This document shows, one piece after another, positions 1 through 8,828 of a stretch of 64,000 nucleotides of DNA. The first letter of the stretch is position 1. The number at the start of each line of letters is the position of its first letter. The translations under genes were made by a program, and so were the position numbers. The stretch is taken from contig NZ_SAXA01000007.1 of NCBI RefSeq assembly GCF_004122035.1, forward strand, positions 169,566 through 233,565, written 5' to 3'. The stretch comes from Ancylomarina salipaludis (GTDB lineage: Bacteria > Bacteroidota > Bacteroidia > Bacteroidales > Marinifilaceae). The notes beneath the pieces were generated by a model. That model was given only the letters and a program-made list of their open reading frames with translations. It made no database searches and was not told the DNA's origin.

Positions 1-99
1 TGCAAAGATTTTGTAGAAAAACATGAAGGTCAAATTTGGGTGGAATCAGAAGACGAAAAAGGTAGTGTCTTTTATTTTACACTCCCCCATCAATCTTAA
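1..99 (+). CDS. Sensor histidine kinase, C-terminal fragment
   Basis: The frame open from base 1 encodes 32 residues and stops at 97-99. It contains EGQIWVESEDEKGSVFYFTLP, i.e. the glycine-rich G2 region and the closing beta strand of a HATPase_c domain (GSxFxFTLP is typical of bacterial sensor kinases). Only this tail lies in the window, so the sensor domain, phospho-acceptor histidine and partner regulator cannot be judged. No response-regulator domain follows, so the protein ends with its kinase domain. Confidence 0.75.
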   Translation, partial: CKDFVEKHEGQIWVESEDEKGSVFYFTLPHQS

Positions 100-129
100 T
101 AACAAACTTTTGATTATAAAATAAAACTC

Positions 130-675
130 ATGACAAAATACATCGCCCTTTTGAGGGGTATAAATGTAGGTGGCAAGCGCAAAGTACTTATGGCAGATTT
201 AAGTCTTATCTTTTCAAAGCTTGGCTTTTCAAACTGTATCACTTATATCCAAAGTGGAAATATTATTTTTGATACTGATGGACAAAAAAATAACTCACAA
301 CTCGCTGAAACAATTCAAAAAGCAATATTGGATCACTATCAATTCGAAGTACCTGTAATGGTCAGAAAACTTAATGAGTGGACACAAACCATTAAAGAAA
401 ATCCTTTTTTTAATGACAGCAGCATCAGCATAGATCAGCTTCATTTAACACTGCTGGACAAAAGTCCCGAAGAAGAGCTAATTAGCAAATTAAGAACGAT
501 GGATTTGGGTGACGATGAATTCGTCGTTATTGGACAGGATGTTTTCATCTGTTGCAAGGGAAAATACAGCCAATCAAAATTAACAAATACCCTATTTGAA
601 AAAAAACTCGATTGCCAGGCTACAACACGGAATTGGAAAACCGTTTTGAAACTTTCAGAACTCGGTACTGAATAA
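130..675 (+). CDS. DUF1697 family protein
   Basis: 181 residues starting TKYIALLRGINVGGKRKVLMADL, the signature N-terminus of the DUF1697 family (LLRGINVGG then K-x-x-M-x-x-L). The length matches the usual about 180 residues. The middle has the family's YIQSGNIIF strand. There is no signal peptide or membrane segment, so it is cytoplasmic. The biochemical function of the family is not established. It starts 30 bp after the kinase stop and 47 bp before the YwbE gene, so co-transcription with the latter is possible. Confidence 0.85.
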   Translation: MTKYIALLRGINVGGKRKVLMADLSLIFSKLGFSNCITYIQSGNIIFDTDGQKNNSQLAETIQKAILDHYQFEVPVMVRKLNEWTQTIKENPFFNDSSISIDQLHLTLLDKSPEEELISKLRTMDLGDDEFVVIGQDVFICCKGKYSQSKLTNTLFEKKLDCQATTRNWKTVLKLSELGTE

Positions 676-722
676 AAAGGATAGAAAAGCTATCTTGCCA
701 ATCCAAACAAAAAAACAGAATT

Positions 723-941
723 ATGGCAGATTTTCACCAGGATGGTAAAAAAAGAAAAAACATCAAAATAGGCTTATATGTTGAAATTGTACAAAAACAA
801 GATCAGCGTACTGGCGAATTAACCGAAGGTGTAGTGAAACGCATCCTGACTAAATCCCCCACTCATCCTCACGGCATCAAGGTCCAATTGGAAACAGGTG
901 AAGTGGGGCGCGTAAAAAATATTCTTGATGATGAAGATTAA
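723..941 (+). CDS. YwbE family protein
   Basis: 72-residue protein with KIGLYVEIVQKQDQRTGELTEGVVKRIL and a later HPHGIKVQLETGEVGRV, the two conserved blocks of the YwbE (DUF2196) family, at the usual family length. The ATG follows an A-rich leader. Function is unknown; the compact basic beta fold suggests a small nucleic-acid- or ribosome-related protein, which is inference only. A hairpin with a T run lies 20 bp after the stop. Confidence 0.85.
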   Translation: MADFHQDGKKRKNIKIGLYVEIVQKQDQRTGELTEGVVKRILTKSPTHPHGIKVQLETGEVGRVKNILDDED

Positions 942-960
942 TTCATAATGAAAACAATCG

Positions 961-990
961 ACCGTTTTGCATATGCAAAGCGGTTTTTTT
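961..990 (+). terminator. Rho-independent terminator after ywbE
   Basis: ACCGTTTTGCA and TGCAAAGCGGT form a stem with one G-T pair, followed directly by a run of seven T. It closes the DUF1697-ywbE unit. Confidence 0.75.
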
Positions 991-1200
991 CTCTTGTATC
1001 AAATTCCAGTTCTTTTAGTAATTCAAAAAACTATAAAAGACCATCTCCTCTTTTTATCACATCAATTCACCTTAACCAAAAAGAACTTTACTATATTTAG
1101 TCTCAGAAGAGTGAAAACCACAAACTTGTCAACATTAAAAGATTTAATAATGACAACAACATCACTCCAAAACAAAATTCATTAACCAAAATTTTCTGAG

Positions 1201-1827
1201 GTGAATATCGAACATATTTTTAATAACAATCGGCAATGGATTGCTGAAAAGCTGAATAAAGATCCTGAATATTTCAAAAAACTAGCTAGCGAACAAAATC
1301 CTGAAATTTTATATATCGGCTGTTCTGATAGTCGTGTCACAACCGGTGATTTAATGGGCATAGAACCCGGCGATATGTTTGTCCATCGCAATATTGCCAA
1401 CATGGTATCCAATACCGATTTAAGTGCCATGTCTGTCATCAATTATGCCATAAACAACCTTAAAGTAAAACATGTGGTGATCTGCGGACATTACAATTGC
1501 GGCGGTGTAAAAGCTGCTATGCAGGCTGAAGACATGGGAATTCTGAATCCCTGGCTCAGAAATATTCGCGATGTTTACCGCTTGCACAAAGATGAGTTGA
1601 ATGCCATAACCGATGAAGAGCAAAAATACAACCGATTGGTTGAACTGAATGTGCAGGAACAATGCGTGAATCTAATCAAAACAGCAGAAGTCCAAAAAGC
1701 ACTCAGACATCAACAAATCACTGTGCATGGTTGGGTTTTCGATATCCACACAGGCCATATTATCGATATGAAAATTGATTTTAATAAGATATTAAAAGAC
1801 ATTATGGAAATATACCGTCTTGAGTAA
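1201..1827 (+). CDS. Beta-class carbonic anhydrase
   Basis: 208 residues. It interconverts CO2 and bicarbonate with a zinc centre in the cytoplasm. The beta-class motifs are intact: Cys41 and Asp43-x-Arg45 in GCSDSR, then His97 and Cys100 in CGHYNCGG. The conserved IANMV segment (65-69) follows HRN. Length is typical. The frame begins with GTG at 1201, preceded by TTTTCTGAG; no in-frame ATG lies near, and the codons before it do not resemble the family, so GTG is taken as the start. It sits next to an amino-acid transporter but no bicarbonate transporter is visible. Confidence 0.93.
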   Translation: MNIEHIFNNNRQWIAEKLNKDPEYFKKLASEQNPEILYIGCSDSRVTTGDLMGIEPGDMFVHRNIANMVSNTDLSAMSVINYAINNLKVKHVVICGHYNCGGVKAAMQAEDMGILNPWLRNIRDVYRLHKDELNAITDEEQKYNRLVELNVQEQCVNLIKTAEVQKALRHQQITVHGWVFDIHTGHIIDMKIDFNKILKDIMEIYRLE

Positions 1828-1942
1828 TTTTCTCCCTTAGTTTATCACACCCCATTTTTCCTTATGAATTTAAAATAACTGATAATTGTTTGTTTTTTTT
1901 CATCAATCATTTGATACATTCGCGCTCTATTTTTAATAACAA

Positions 1943-3238
1943 ATGATGATGAAGAAGCTTAAGGATGTGATGGTGATTGGTGTAGCATTGTTTGCTATGT
2001 TTTTTGGTGCTGGAAATTTAATATTTCCACCTCAGTTGGGTGTTTTAAGTGGTGATTCCTGGTTACAAGCCATCATGGGATTTTTTACGACTGATGTAAG
2101 TTTATCAATATTGGCAATTATTGCCATTGCAAAATCGGGAGGTACATTCAATTCCTTTGCTTCCAAAGTTGGAACAAAGTTTAGTATCATCATGGGGATC
2201 ATCATCATGCTAATTATAGGTCCCCTATTGGCACTACCAAGAACAGGCGCAGTCAGTTATGAAATGGGTATAGTCCCAATCTTTCCTGGAATGCCTCAAT
2301 ATATCTTTACATTGATTTATTTTGGTATTTCCCTACTCTTTGTAATCAATCCTAAGGGTATTATCGATAAGATAGCCGTCTACCTGACACCTGTCTTACT
2401 TATTGCCTTGGTATCGATTATTGTAAAAAATATGCTAATGCCAGTAGAAACAATGGCAGAGGCACAATTAACAAACGTATACACCTATGCATTTCTCGAA
2501 GGCTATCAAACCCTGGATGGTTTAGGAGCAGTTATATTTGCGGGTATTATTCTTGTAAGCTTAAAAGAAAAAGGCTACACTGATACTTCATCACAAATAA
2601 AAATGACCATCAAGTCCGGCCTGATTGCCTTGAGCATTATCGGTTTTGTATATGGTGGTTTAATATATCTTGGCGCCAATGGTGCTGCCAATATTCCGGA
2701 AGGAATGAATAGAACCGAAACCTTTATGGCTCTGGTTGACCGAATGTTCGGACAATATGGGGTTTGGATGGTTGCCGTGACAGTTATATTTGCCTGTTTT
2801 ACCACAACAGTAGGTCTAACAACAACTGTTGCCGAATACTTTAACGAACTGACCAACAACAAACTAAGCTATCGTTTTAATGTGATCACCATCACCCTAA
2901 TCAGTTTCCTGCTTGCCAATTTGGGTGTAGAACAAATCGTCTACTTTTCTGGTCCGATTTTAAATATGATCTACCCAGCCATATTGGTCCTGATCATTCT
3001 TAATCTGTTTGATAAATACATTCGTTTCAAGGGTGTTTATTCTGGTGTTGTAGGTGGCACTCTGGCTTTCAGTATACTTATATTTATCTGCCAATCCTTT
3101 GATGCTTTATCACAAACCCGGAATTGGTTATTATCCTTTCCTATGAGTACCTACGAAATGGGATGGTTGCTACCAGCTATAATTGGTGGACTAGCAACTT
3201 CTATGACTTATAAAATTAAAACAAGCCGAGCTGCCTAA
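1943..3238 (+). CDS. brnQ: Branched-chain amino acid:cation symporter, BrnQ/LIVCS family
   Basis: 431 residues with about 12 hydrophobic segments. The N-terminus ALFAMFFGAGNLIFPPQLG is the family signature, and AVSYEMGIVPIFP and FACFTTTVGLTTT match conserved loops. It should import leucine, isoleucine and valine with Na+ or H+ across the inner membrane. Three consecutive in-frame ATG codons (1943, 1946, 1949) leave the exact start open. It stands alone; a long hairpin follows the stop and the next gene converges. Confidence 0.92.
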   Translation: MMMKKLKDVMVIGVALFAMFFGAGNLIFPPQLGVLSGDSWLQAIMGFFTTDVSLSILAIIAIAKSGGTFNSFASKVGTKFSIIMGIIIMLIIGPLLALPRTGAVSYEMGIVPIFPGMPQYIFTLIYFGISLLFVINPKGIIDKIAVYLTPVLLIALVSIIVKNMLMPVETMAEAQLTNVYTYAFLEGYQTLDGLGAVIFAGIILVSLKEKGYTDTSSQIKMTIKSGLIALSIIGFVYGGLIYLGANGAANIPEGMNRTETFMALVDRMFGQYGVWMVAVTVIFACFTTTVGLTTTVAEYFNELTNNKLSYRFNVITITLISFLLANLGVEQIVYFSGPILNMIYPAILVLIILNLFDKYIRFKGVYSGVVGGTLAFSILIFICQSFDALSQTRNWLLSFPMSTYEMGWLLPAIIGGLATSMTYKIKTSRAA

Positions 3239-3244
3239 AGAACA

Positions 3245-3293
3245 GTAAAGCATTCTACAGGCACTAATATTTCATCCTGTAGAATGGCTTTAC
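3245..3293. terminator. Long hairpin between convergent genes
   Basis: GTAAAGCATTCTACAGG and CCTGTAGAATGGCTTTAC form a 17-bp stem with a single bulged G and a 14-base loop. It lies 6 bp after brnQ and 20 bp before the stop of the convergent ABM-domain gene. There is no strong T run on either side, so it may be a weak bidirectional terminator or an RNA 3'-end stabiliser. Confidence 0.55.
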
Positions 3294-3313
3294 AATTCTC
3301 TATCATGCAGAAC

Positions 3314-3979
3314 TTAAACGCTTACCCAATTTCCTAAAGGATTAAGAATACGAAATGTTCGAAAACTTAAAACAGCATCAGGCAGAATAGACTCCAAAAG
3401 TTTTCGATGCTCATCAGAAAAATTTATACGCCCTGGTTTACTCCAACGCTCATAAACAGTAAACCGGGATGAATCTTCAGCATCCTGATGCAGAAAAGCA
3501 CAAACGAAAGCCCCCTCTCTGGCCATTCCATCCAACACATGCAAAGCTGCTTCTTTCCAATCGGCTTGTCTATGTGGCTTAATTTGAAAGTTCATATAAA
3601 AAATCAAATCATTTTCTACTGGTTCAAACTTTGGATTAGCCCAAAAGGCTAAAGGACGAAGAATGTGAATTAATCTTGGAGTCGAACTCATCTCAGGCAA
3701 TCTCTTCTCATACGCTTCACGATAGGGCTTTGCTGCCATTTGGTAGGTCATAAAATCCTCTTTCGATGACTCAGTCCATCGTTCATACATACTAAACTTT
3801 GTAGGATCCTCTGCATCCTGATGAACAAAAGCACTTACAAATGCTGGCTCTCGACGCATATGATCTACGAGCGCAAACAAACGTTTCTGAAATTCTTCAG
3901 TACAATCAGGCTTGATATGATATTTCACATAGAAAACCAAATCATCCGGATTCGCTAGTTTAGTTGGATTTATTGTCAT
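3314..3979 (-). CDS. Tandem antibiotic-biosynthesis-monooxygenase (ABM) domain protein
   Basis: 221 residues made of two similar halves. Residues about 13-110 and 122-215 each carry the pattern LVFYVKYHIKP / LIFYMNFQIKP, then REPAFVSAFVHQDAEDPTKF / REGAFVCAFLHQDAEDSSRF, then YERW. This is a duplicated dimeric alpha-beta barrel (ABM, YgiN/LsrG-like). Such domains act in quinone oxidation or haem or aldehyde chemistry; the substrate is not predictable here. No signal peptide. The stop converges on brnQ; the 5' side faces the TetR-controlled efflux promoter region, so it could share that divergent region, but no matching promoter was found on this strand. Confidence 0.75.
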   Translation of the reverse strand: MTINPTKLANPDDLVFYVKYHIKPDCTEEFQKRLFALVDHMRREPAFVSAFVHQDAEDPTKFSMYERWTESSKEDFMTYQMAAKPYREAYEKRLPEMSSTPRLIHILRPLAFWANPKFEPVENDLIFYMNFQIKPHRQADWKEAALHVLDGMAREGAFVCAFLHQDAEDSSRFTVYERWSKPGRINFSDEHRKLLESILPDAVLSFRTFRILNPLGNWVSV

Positions 3980-4161
3980 TCTTCAATCCTCCTTTTATCT
4001 GTTTACATTACTTTTTTCTGTTAATCATCTGAATTATACAAGTTATCACTTTTGAAGCCATAAAGCAACAGTGAATCTCATACACGAATTCCTGTTGTAC
4101 TTTTCAATTAATTAAAAATTTAAGTTCCTCTATCTGAAAGTTTAAGATATTAATCATCAAA

Positions 4162-4179
4162 TTTAACCAGTTGGTTAAA
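4162..4179. promoter_or_regulatory. TetR operator copy 1
   Basis: TTTAACCAGTTGGTTAAA: two perfect 8-base arms around GT. It lies 33 bp upstream of the -33 box of the efflux-operon promoter, on the side of the divergent ABM gene. Confidence 0.8.
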
Positions 4180-4194
4180 AAAAATCAATTTTAA

Positions 4195-4225
4195 TTTGCG
4201 ATTATGAATTTATGCTCTACATTTG
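4195..4225 (+). promoter_or_regulatory. Consensus Bacteroidota promoter of the efflux operon
   Basis: TTTG at 4195-4198, a spacer of exactly 19 bases, then TACATTTG at 4218-4225, a perfect fit to TTTG-N19-TAnnTTTG. Transcription should start near 4232, inside operator copy 2, so bound repressor would block initiation. Confidence 0.8.
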
Positions 4226-4227
4226 CA

Positions 4228-4243
4228 TTAACCAAGTAGTTAA
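4228..4243. promoter_or_regulatory. TetR operator copy 2 (imperfect)
   Basis: TTAACCAAGTAGTTAA, one mismatch between arms relative to copies 1 and 4. It covers the predicted transcription start. Confidence 0.65.
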
Positions 4244-4254
4244 ACCATATGGTT
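4243..4254. promoter_or_regulatory. TetR operator copy 3
   Basis: AACCATATGGTT, a perfect 12-base palindrome with the same AACCA/TGGTT arms as the other copies; it abuts copy 2 in the untranslated leader. Confidence 0.65.
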
Positions 4255-4269
4255 ATTTTTTAAAATTAT

Positions 4270-4287
4270 TTTAACCAGATGGTTAAA
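4270..4287. promoter_or_regulatory. TetR operator copy 4
   Basis: TTTAACCAGATGGTTAAA, identical to copy 1 in both 8-base arms. It ends 11 bp before the tetR start codon. Confidence 0.8.
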
Positions 4288-4298
4288 AAACAAAAGTC

Positions 4299-4907
4299 AT
4301 GGAAAAGAAAATAATTGAAACTCAGGAAAATATTCTGGACGCAGCTAGAACTATTTTTGCTCAAAAAGGCTTAGCCGGAGCCAGAATGCAGGAAATAGCC
4401 GATCGTGCCGGTATTAACAAAGCTCTCTTACATTATTATTATAGAAGCAAAGAAAAGCTGTTTGAACAAGTTTTTGAAGAAGCCTTTAAAAAACTGATTC
4501 GCCCTTTAGCTGCATTTTTAGCTGATGATTCTGAATTGTTTCAGAAAATCAGAAACATTTGCAAGCACTACAATAAAATATTGATCCAATACCCTTTTAT
4601 CCCAAACTTCATAATAAATGAGATTAATACCAATCCCAACCGCATAATAAACCTGATTAGTTTTGAAGGCGTTGCTGAAGGGAAACAAAAAACCATGGCA
4701 CAAATTCAAACTGCTGTAAAATCGGGAAAAATAAGACCTATTGACCCACGAGAACTCATTATGAATATTATAAGTCTCTCGGTCTTCCCCTTTGCAAGCC
4801 GTCCCATAACTGGACAATTCTTATATAAAAATGAAGACATGGATCAGATTCTTAAATCAAGAGCTGACAGTGTTGCCGACTTTATTATTCAATCGATAAA
4901 AATCTAA
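4299..4907 (+). CDS. TetR/AcrR family transcriptional regulator
   Basis: 202 residues. The N-terminal helix-turn-helix is residues 8-55: ILDAARTIFAQKGLAGARMQEIADRAGINKALLHYYYRSKEKLF, a classic TetR_N domain. The remaining helices form the ligand-binding/dimer domain. It is the first gene of an efflux operon (10 bp before the TolC gene) and its promoter region carries four AACCA-nn-TGGTT palindromes, so autorepression relieved by a toxic ligand is the likely mode. By position it corresponds to CecR (YbiH), which heads the ybhGFSR operon in enteric bacteria; orthology is not proven. Confidence 0.9.
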   Translation: MEKKIIETQENILDAARTIFAQKGLAGARMQEIADRAGINKALLHYYYRSKEKLFEQVFEEAFKKLIRPLAAFLADDSELFQKIRNICKHYNKILIQYPFIPNFIINEINTNPNRIINLISFEGVAEGKQKTMAQIQTAVKSGKIRPIDPRELIMNIISLSVFPFASRPITGQFLYKNEDMDQILKSRADSVADFIIQSIKI

Positions 4908-4916
4908 AAAATCAAG

Positions 4917-6206
4917 ATGAACTCACTTTTCAAAAATAGCAGGTACCTACTTCTACTGGCACTCATCTTTCATTTTCAAATTGGATGGACTCAGGAAGAG
5001 GTGCTTAATTTGGAGCAATGTCAGAAAGAAGTGCAGGAAAACTTTCCTTTAGTAAAAGGGAAAGATCTTTTAAACCAATCTTCACAACTGAATATTGAAA
5101 ATCTCAAAACATCCTATCTACCCAGACTATATGCAAATGGGAAAGTCACCTATCAGTCCGATGTTACAGGTATTTCTTTACCCAATATGGTAACCCCCCA
5201 GGCACCAAAAGATCAATATGCTCTTAATGTTGACATTGAACAGCTGATTTATGACGGTGGAAAAACCAAAGACAGAATTGAATTAGAAAAAAAGGCTTCG
5301 GAAGTCGAAATCCAAAACCTGGAAATTCAACTCTATCAGTTGCGCAAAAGAGTAAATGATGCATTCTTTGGCATTCAGCTGGTTCGCAAAAACAAGCTGG
5401 TACTTCTCGACAAACACAAAACCATTTCGAATCGAATAAAACAAATCCGATCTGCTGTAGAAAATGGAGTCCTTCTTCCTGCCAACCTAAAAGTAATGGA
5501 ATCAGAACTATTGCTCATCGATCAACAAATTCAGGAATTGAGTGCATATGAAGCAACTTCTTTTCATGTTCTATCCGAACTAATGGGACGTAAAATTGAT
5601 ACCAATACACAACTACAGGACAACAGTCTTAATATCGAATCTGTAGATAATTTAAACACAAAAAGTAAAGAAAGACCAGAATATCAGATGTATTCAAGTC
5701 AAAAATCATTACTCGAAGCGCAAAAAGAACTCTTGAAAAAAGACCGCTATCCCGTAATATCAGGTTTTGGCCAATTGGGATATGGCAACCCCGGCTACAA
5801 TCAATTGACCGATCAGTTTGATACTTATTATATGTTGGGGGCTAAAATATCCTGGCATATTTTCGATTGGAAATCGAACCGTCGTAAACAAAAAGAAATT
5901 ACAATCCGCAAGGATATTGTAAACACGCAGGAACTAAGCTTTACACAGAATCAACTGATCGAGTTGGGAAATGAAAGCATCAGATTGAAAAAAATTAAAA
6001 TCTTACTCGAAAAAGATGACGCAATCATAGAACTAAAAAAAGCCATCAGTGAAAGTTCAGCCTCACAACTGGACAATGGTGTTATTACTTCAAGCGACTA
6101 CCTTGATGATTTAAATAAAGAAATTCAAGCAAAACTAAACAAAGCCTATCACCTGATTCAGCTGCAACAATCATTGGCAGAATATCAAAGAATTAAAGGC
6201 ATTTAA
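4917..6206 (+). CDS. TolC-family outer membrane efflux protein
   Basis: 429 residues with a signal peptide ending near GWTQ (about residue 25). Two repeats of long amphipathic helices with LNLEQC at the start and an inner LYQLRKRVNDAFFGIQLVRKNK helix fit the outer membrane factor (OEP) family; the length is the usual about 430. It forms the exit duct for the adaptor and ABC transporter encoded directly downstream. E. coli ybhGFSR lacks a dedicated channel gene, so this operon is more complete. Confidence 0.88.
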   Translation: MNSLFKNSRYLLLLALIFHFQIGWTQEEVLNLEQCQKEVQENFPLVKGKDLLNQSSQLNIENLKTSYLPRLYANGKVTYQSDVTGISLPNMVTPQAPKDQYALNVDIEQLIYDGGKTKDRIELEKKASEVEIQNLEIQLYQLRKRVNDAFFGIQLVRKNKLVLLDKHKTISNRIKQIRSAVENGVLLPANLKVMESELLLIDQQIQELSAYEATSFHVLSELMGRKIDTNTQLQDNSLNIESVDNLNTKSKERPEYQMYSSQKSLLEAQKELLKKDRYPVISGFGQLGYGNPGYNQLTDQFDTYYMLGAKISWHIFDWKSNRRKQKEITIRKDIVNTQELSFTQNQLIELGNESIRLKKIKILLEKDDAIIELKKAISESSASQLDNGVITSSDYLDDLNKEIQAKLNKAYHLIQLQQSLAEYQRIKGI

Positions 6207-6228
6207 ACAATTCTAAAATTACAATCAT

Positions 6229-7119
6229 ATGAAACCAACTATAATCATTGGAGTAAGCATTGCATTAGCATTTATTGCATCTGCCTGCAATCAAAACACA
6301 ATTCAATCGGATGCATACGGAAATTTTGAAACGACTGAATACATGATTTCAGCGGAAAACAGTGGTAAAATTCTTGCTCTTAATCTGGATGAAGGCGATG
6401 TTTTCGAGCAAGCGCAACAAGTCGGACTCATCGATACCACTCAACTATTCCTACAGAGAGAACAACTGAAAGCACAAAAACAAACCATCGCTTCCGGAAT
6501 TAAGAACATTCTTTCGCGTATCGCTGTTTACAAGGAACAAATCGCCATACTAAAAAAGGATAAGTTAAGAATAGACAAGATGTTTGAAGATGGTGCAGCA
6601 ACCAGCAAAGAAGTGGACGATATCAATGGAAAAATTCAGCTTGCTCAAAAACAAATACAGGCAATTAAAACTGAAAATGCCAAGGTTTTGGGTGAACTGG
6701 AAAATGTAGATCGCAAGATAGAGGCTCTAAACGATTTGATTAAAAAAAGCATCATTGCAGTACCTCAAGCAGCTACCGTTTTAGAGAAATATCACGAACA
6801 ATTCGAAATGGTAAATACAGGAACGCCACTCTTCAAACTAGCAGATTTAAGCACACTTGATTTAAGAGCTTATATCAGTGGCGATCAGCTTTCCGAGGTT
6901 AAAATTGGTCAGGATGTCAAAGTCCTGATTGATAAAAACAAAGAGGAAAATCAGACTCTTTCAGGTAAAATCATCTGGATTTCTTCCCAGTCTGAATTTA
7001 CCCCTAAAATTATTCAAACCAAGGAAGAGCGTGTAAAATTGGTTTATGCCATTAAGGTAAAAGTGAAAAACGACGGTCGATTAAAAATTGGCATGCCAGG
7101 CGAAATCAGATTCAAATAG
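6229..7119 (+). CDS. HlyD/YbhG-type periplasmic adaptor lipoprotein
   Basis: 296 residues. The N-terminus has a lipobox (IASAC, Cys20), so it is probably lipid-anchored in the periplasm. A barrel-sandwich (biotinyl-lipoyl-like) half near 38-65 (ISAENSGKILALNLDEGDVF) is followed by a coiled coil about 80-180 and a second half (SIIAVPQAATVLEKY), then a beta-barrel (LDLRAYISGDQLSEVKIGQ). This is the membrane fusion protein architecture of YbhG. It links the ABC transporter to the TolC protein. The gap to the first ATPase gene is 3 bp. Confidence 0.87.
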   Translation: MKPTIIIGVSIALAFIASACNQNTIQSDAYGNFETTEYMISAENSGKILALNLDEGDVFEQAQQVGLIDTTQLFLQREQLKAQKQTIASGIKNILSRIAVYKEQIAILKKDKLRIDKMFEDGAATSKEVDDINGKIQLAQKQIQAIKTENAKVLGELENVDRKIEALNDLIKKSIIAVPQAATVLEKYHEQFEMVNTGTPLFKLADLSTLDLRAYISGDQLSEVKIGQDVKVLIDKNKEENQTLSGKIIWISSQSEFTPKIIQTKEERVKLVYAIKVKVKNDGRLKIGMPGEIRFK

Positions 7120-7122
7120 CAT

Positions 7123-8049
7123 ATGAAATCCAAGATAAGCATAACAAATCTATCAAAATCCTATGGGGATGTTCAAGCTCTTAAAGGGATTAATCTTGAT
7201 ATCGAACATGGAGAGTTGTTTGGTCTGATAGGGCCTGATGGTGCTGGTAAAACAAGTCTCTTTCGTCTACTGGCAACTTTATTGCTTCCGGATTCGGGTT
7301 CAGCAACACTCTGTGGTTTTGATATGGTAAAAGAGTACAAGCACATTCGAAATCTATTGGGTTATATGCCCGGCAAATTTTCTTTGTATCAGGATTTAAG
7401 TGTACTCGAAAACTTCAATTTCTTTGCAACTGTTTTCAATACGAAAATCGAAGATAATATGGATATGATCCGGGATATCTGGCTGCAAATAGAACCCTTT
7501 AAACACCGATTGGCGGGCAAATTATCCGGTGGAATGAAACAGAAACTGGCTCTTTGCTGTGCACTCATCCATCAACCCAAAATATTATTATTGGATGAGC
7601 CAACTACGGGTGTTGATGTGGTTTCTAGAAATGAATTCTGGCAAATGTTAAAGAGTCTGAAAGCAAAGGGCATCACCATTATTGTTGCAACCCCCTACAT
7701 GGATGAAGCAAACTTATGCGAAAGAGTTGCACTCATGCAAAACGGAGAGATTTTAAGTTTGGATACACCCGCAGGTATCATTTCAGGTTTTAAAAAGGAT
7801 TTATACGCCATACAAGGTCAGGATATCTACCAACTCCTTTTGGATTTAAGGGCATATCCCTACGCCAACTCTGTTTTCCCTTTCGGTCAAAGTGTTCACT
7901 ATACCGATACACGAGAGGATGTGTCACTTTCAGAACTTAAAGATTACCTGATATCAAAGGGGCAAAATAAAATTGAAATCAAAAGAATTACTGCTGGCAT
8001 CGAAGACTGCTTTATGGCTTTAAGTCAACAAAATAATGTACAGGCATGA
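7123..8049 (+). CDS. ABC transporter ATPase, N-half of a YbhF-like pair
   Basis: 308 residues. Walker A GPDGAGKT (37-44), Q-loop region YMPGKFSLYQDLSV, signature LSGGM (134-138), Walker B ILLLDEP (154-160). The H-loop reads VATPYMDEA, so the switch histidine is replaced by Pro191. The same substitution is known in the N-terminal half of E. coli YbhF as I recall it. With the next gene it probably forms an asymmetric heterodimer. It overlaps that gene by 4 bp (ATGA). The C-terminal about 80 residues are an extra domain. Confidence 0.9.
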   Translation: MKSKISITNLSKSYGDVQALKGINLDIEHGELFGLIGPDGAGKTSLFRLLATLLLPDSGSATLCGFDMVKEYKHIRNLLGYMPGKFSLYQDLSVLENFNFFATVFNTKIEDNMDMIRDIWLQIEPFKHRLAGKLSGGMKQKLALCCALIHQPKILLLDEPTTGVDVVSRNEFWQMLKSLKAKGITIIVATPYMDEANLCERVALMQNGEILSLDTPAGIISGFKKDLYAIQGQDIYQLLLDLRAYPYANSVFPFGQSVHYTDTREDVSLSELKDYLISKGQNKIEIKRITAGIEDCFMALSQQNNVQA

Positions 8050-8792
8050 ATACGGACAAAAAAGTAATATCAGTAAGAAACTTATACAAGAGATTTGGCT
8101 CTTTTACTGCAAACGACGACTTGTCCTTTGATGTTTACAAGGGAGAAATATTCGGTTTTCTTGGCGCTAATGGAGCGGGTAAAACCACTGCGATGAAAAT
8201 TCTGTGCGGTCTTTCATACCCAACATCCGGTGAAATCATGGTTGCTGGTTTGGATGTCTACAAACAACGGGAAGAGCTGAAAAAAAACATAGGTTATATG
8301 AGTCAAAAATTCTCCCTATACGAAGATCTGACCGTATTTGAAAACATACGATTTTATGCAGGTATCTACGGCATGTCATCCAAGGAAATCAAAACAAAAG
8401 CTGATGAGTTGCTGCAGAAATTAGGATTAGTTCATGCCAGAAACAAGCGCATAGGTGAACTGCCACTGGGCTGGAAGCAAAAACTGGCATTTTCAGTAGC
8501 CATTTTTCACAATCCGGGGATTGTATTTTTGGATGAGCCTACCGGAGGGGTTGATCCGGTTACCAGAAGGCAATTTTGGGACCTTATTTATGAAGCCTCC
8601 CGAGCCGGGATTACCGTTTTTGTCACAACCCATTATATGGATGAAGCCGAATATTGTGATCGAATATCAATTATGGTTGACGGACGAATTGAGGCATTGG
8701 ATACGCCTGAAGCACTAAAAAAACACTTTAAAGCCAAAGATATGGATGAGGTATTTCTACAGCTGGCCAGAAAAAGTAACTATCAGGAATAA
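8046..8792 (+). CDS. ABC transporter ATPase, C-half of a YbhF-like pair
   Basis: 248 residues. Walker A GANGAGKT (40-47) and Walker B VFLDEP are normal and the switch His196 is present (TTHYMDEAEYCDRI), but the signature is LPLGW (139-143) instead of LSGGQ. This is complementary to the partner, which has a good signature but no switch histidine, so only one of the two composite ATP sites is expected to be fully catalytic. In E. coli the two halves are fused in YbhF; here they are separate genes that overlap by 4 bp. Confidence 0.9.
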   Translation: MNTDKKVISVRNLYKRFGSFTANDDLSFDVYKGEIFGFLGANGAGKTTAMKILCGLSYPTSGEIMVAGLDVYKQREELKKNIGYMSQKFSLYEDLTVFENIRFYAGIYGMSSKEIKTKADELLQKLGLVHARNKRIGELPLGWKQKLAFSVAIFHNPGIVFLDEPTGGVDPVTRRQFWDLIYEASRAGITVFVTTHYMDEAEYCDRISIMVDGRIEALDTPEALKKHFKAKDMDEVFLQLARKSNYQE

Positions 8793-8828
8793 AAAGCAGT
8801 TGATACTTATCAACTTAAAAAACATACT

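Noticed and set aside
967..1185. 72-codon open frame between ywbE and the carbonic anhydrase gene
   Set aside because: It begins inside the ywbE terminator hairpin and its product has no family features; the region looks non-coding.
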